Origin: Actinomycetota bacterium
GTDB lineage: Bacteria; Actinomycetota; Acidimicrobiia; Acidimicrobiales; Ilumatobacteraceae
Assembly (NCBI GenBank): GCA_017853375.1
Contig: JAFMJP010000002.1
Location: forward strand, 1 to 44,867
DNA: 44,867 bases
Reading direction: 5' to 3'
Shown: piece by piece, positions 44,501 to 44,867 of the stretch
How positions within the stretch are numbered: position 1 is the stretch's first letter
How the letters are laid out: the number at the start of each line of letters is the position of its first letter
Program-made: the position numbers and the translations under genes
The notes under the pieces: generated by a model
What the model saw: the letters and a program-made list of their open reading frames with translations, nothing else
Told to the model about the DNA's origin: nothing
Database searches by the model: none

Positions 44501-44569
44501 TCAACGTGACCAGTGGTCGCGTCGAAGTGTGCCTCGGTTCTCCTTTCTGTTTCTGTCGTTGAATTTCAT
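44501..44569 (-). CDS. Candidate 22-aa leader ORF between mraZ and rsmH
   Basis: ATG overlaps the mraZ TGA (ATGA). Translation MKFNDRNRKENRGTLRRDHWSR*; stop lies 4 nt before the stem described at 44375-44496. Confidence 0.4.
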   Translation of the reverse strand: MKFNDRNRKENRGTLRRDHWSR

Positions 44570-44867
44570 GAAGCGCCGCCAGCCATCTGCGCGGCCCCTG
44601 CCTCGCTCACGCGTTGGTGGCGAGTGGGGTCCCAGATTTCACAGCGGTCGAATGAGCCGCTGATCACGACGCGCGAGTCGAGCGTGAGACCGGCATAGGC
44701 GCGAAGCTTTTCGTCGATGTTGATTCGACCCTGCGCATCGACCACGACTTCGACTGCACTTGCAGCAAGGGCGCGCTGTTGCGTGCGATCCATCTCGCCA
44801 CGACGAACTTTCTCGATGATGTCCTTGGCGACGTCTTCGAATGCTTCGGCAGTGAGGATGTCGACGC
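44566..44867 (-). CDS. mraZ: Transcriptional regulator / division protein MraZ (5' part beyond window edge)
   Basis: Reverse strand ...DILTAEAFEDVAKDIIEKVRRGEMDRTQQRALAASAVEVVVDAQGRINIDEKLRAYAGLTLDSRVVISGSFDRCEIWDPTRHQ; upstream of rsmH. Confidence 0.93.
   Translation of the reverse strand, partial: VDILTAEAFEDVAKDIIEKVRRGEMDRTQQRALAASAVEVVVDAQGRINIDEKLRAYAGLTLDSRVVISGSFDRCEIWDPTRHQRVSEAGAAQMAGGAS

Noticed and set aside
44508-44518. GACCA-g-TGGTC interrupted palindrome inside the mraZ-rsmH gap
   Set aside because: Short enough to arise by chance and does not match the TGGGN-type repeats known for MraZ; not claimed as a site.
1-44867. Mobile element, prophage, defence island or biosynthetic cluster
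   Set aside because: No integrase, transposase, toxin/antitoxin, restriction, Cas or NRPS/PKS proteins found; the region is core chromosome.

Overview
This window appears to be a chromosomal segment of a high-GC actinobacterium. The gene content (mycothiol ligase, F420 enzymes, proteasome activator, PIM-type lipid genes) suggests an Acidimicrobiia-like lineage, but that placement is inference. Almost everything is on the minus strand. The right half (about 44.87 to 22.6 kb) is a near-gapless division and cell-wall (dcw) superoperon: mraZ-rsmH-ftsL-ftsI-murE-mraY-murD-ftsW-murG-murC-[murB~ftsQ fusion]-ftsZ-yggS-sepF-yggT-ileS-[DksA-like]-lspA-rluD. The left half carries an Rrf2 regulator, a phosphodiesterase, the proteasome activator bpa/pafE, dnaE, inhA-type enoyl reductase, a DUF255 protein, npdG, mshC, plsC, and a thrS-HIT-pgsA-patA-pimA-pdxS block arranged as in mycobacteria. 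It also has lemA-htpX and a DUF3048 lipoprotein. I saw no tRNA, rRNA, CRISPR array, transposase or phage gene. The most unusual signals are: (1) a 22-bp fully pairable inverted repeat between mraZ and rsmH that buries one rsmH start codon and its SD, preceded by a 22-codon Arg-rich leader ORF that starts at an ATGA overlap with the mraZ stop and ends 4 nt before the stem; (2) a single-ORF MurB-FtsQ fusion; (3) a DksA/TraR-like protein with no cysteine, carrying a long Lys/Arg/Ala/Glu-rich N-terminal region; (4) divergent promoters with overlapping symmetric -10-like elements and probable leaderless starts; (5) a short hairpin immediately upstream of ftsZ.
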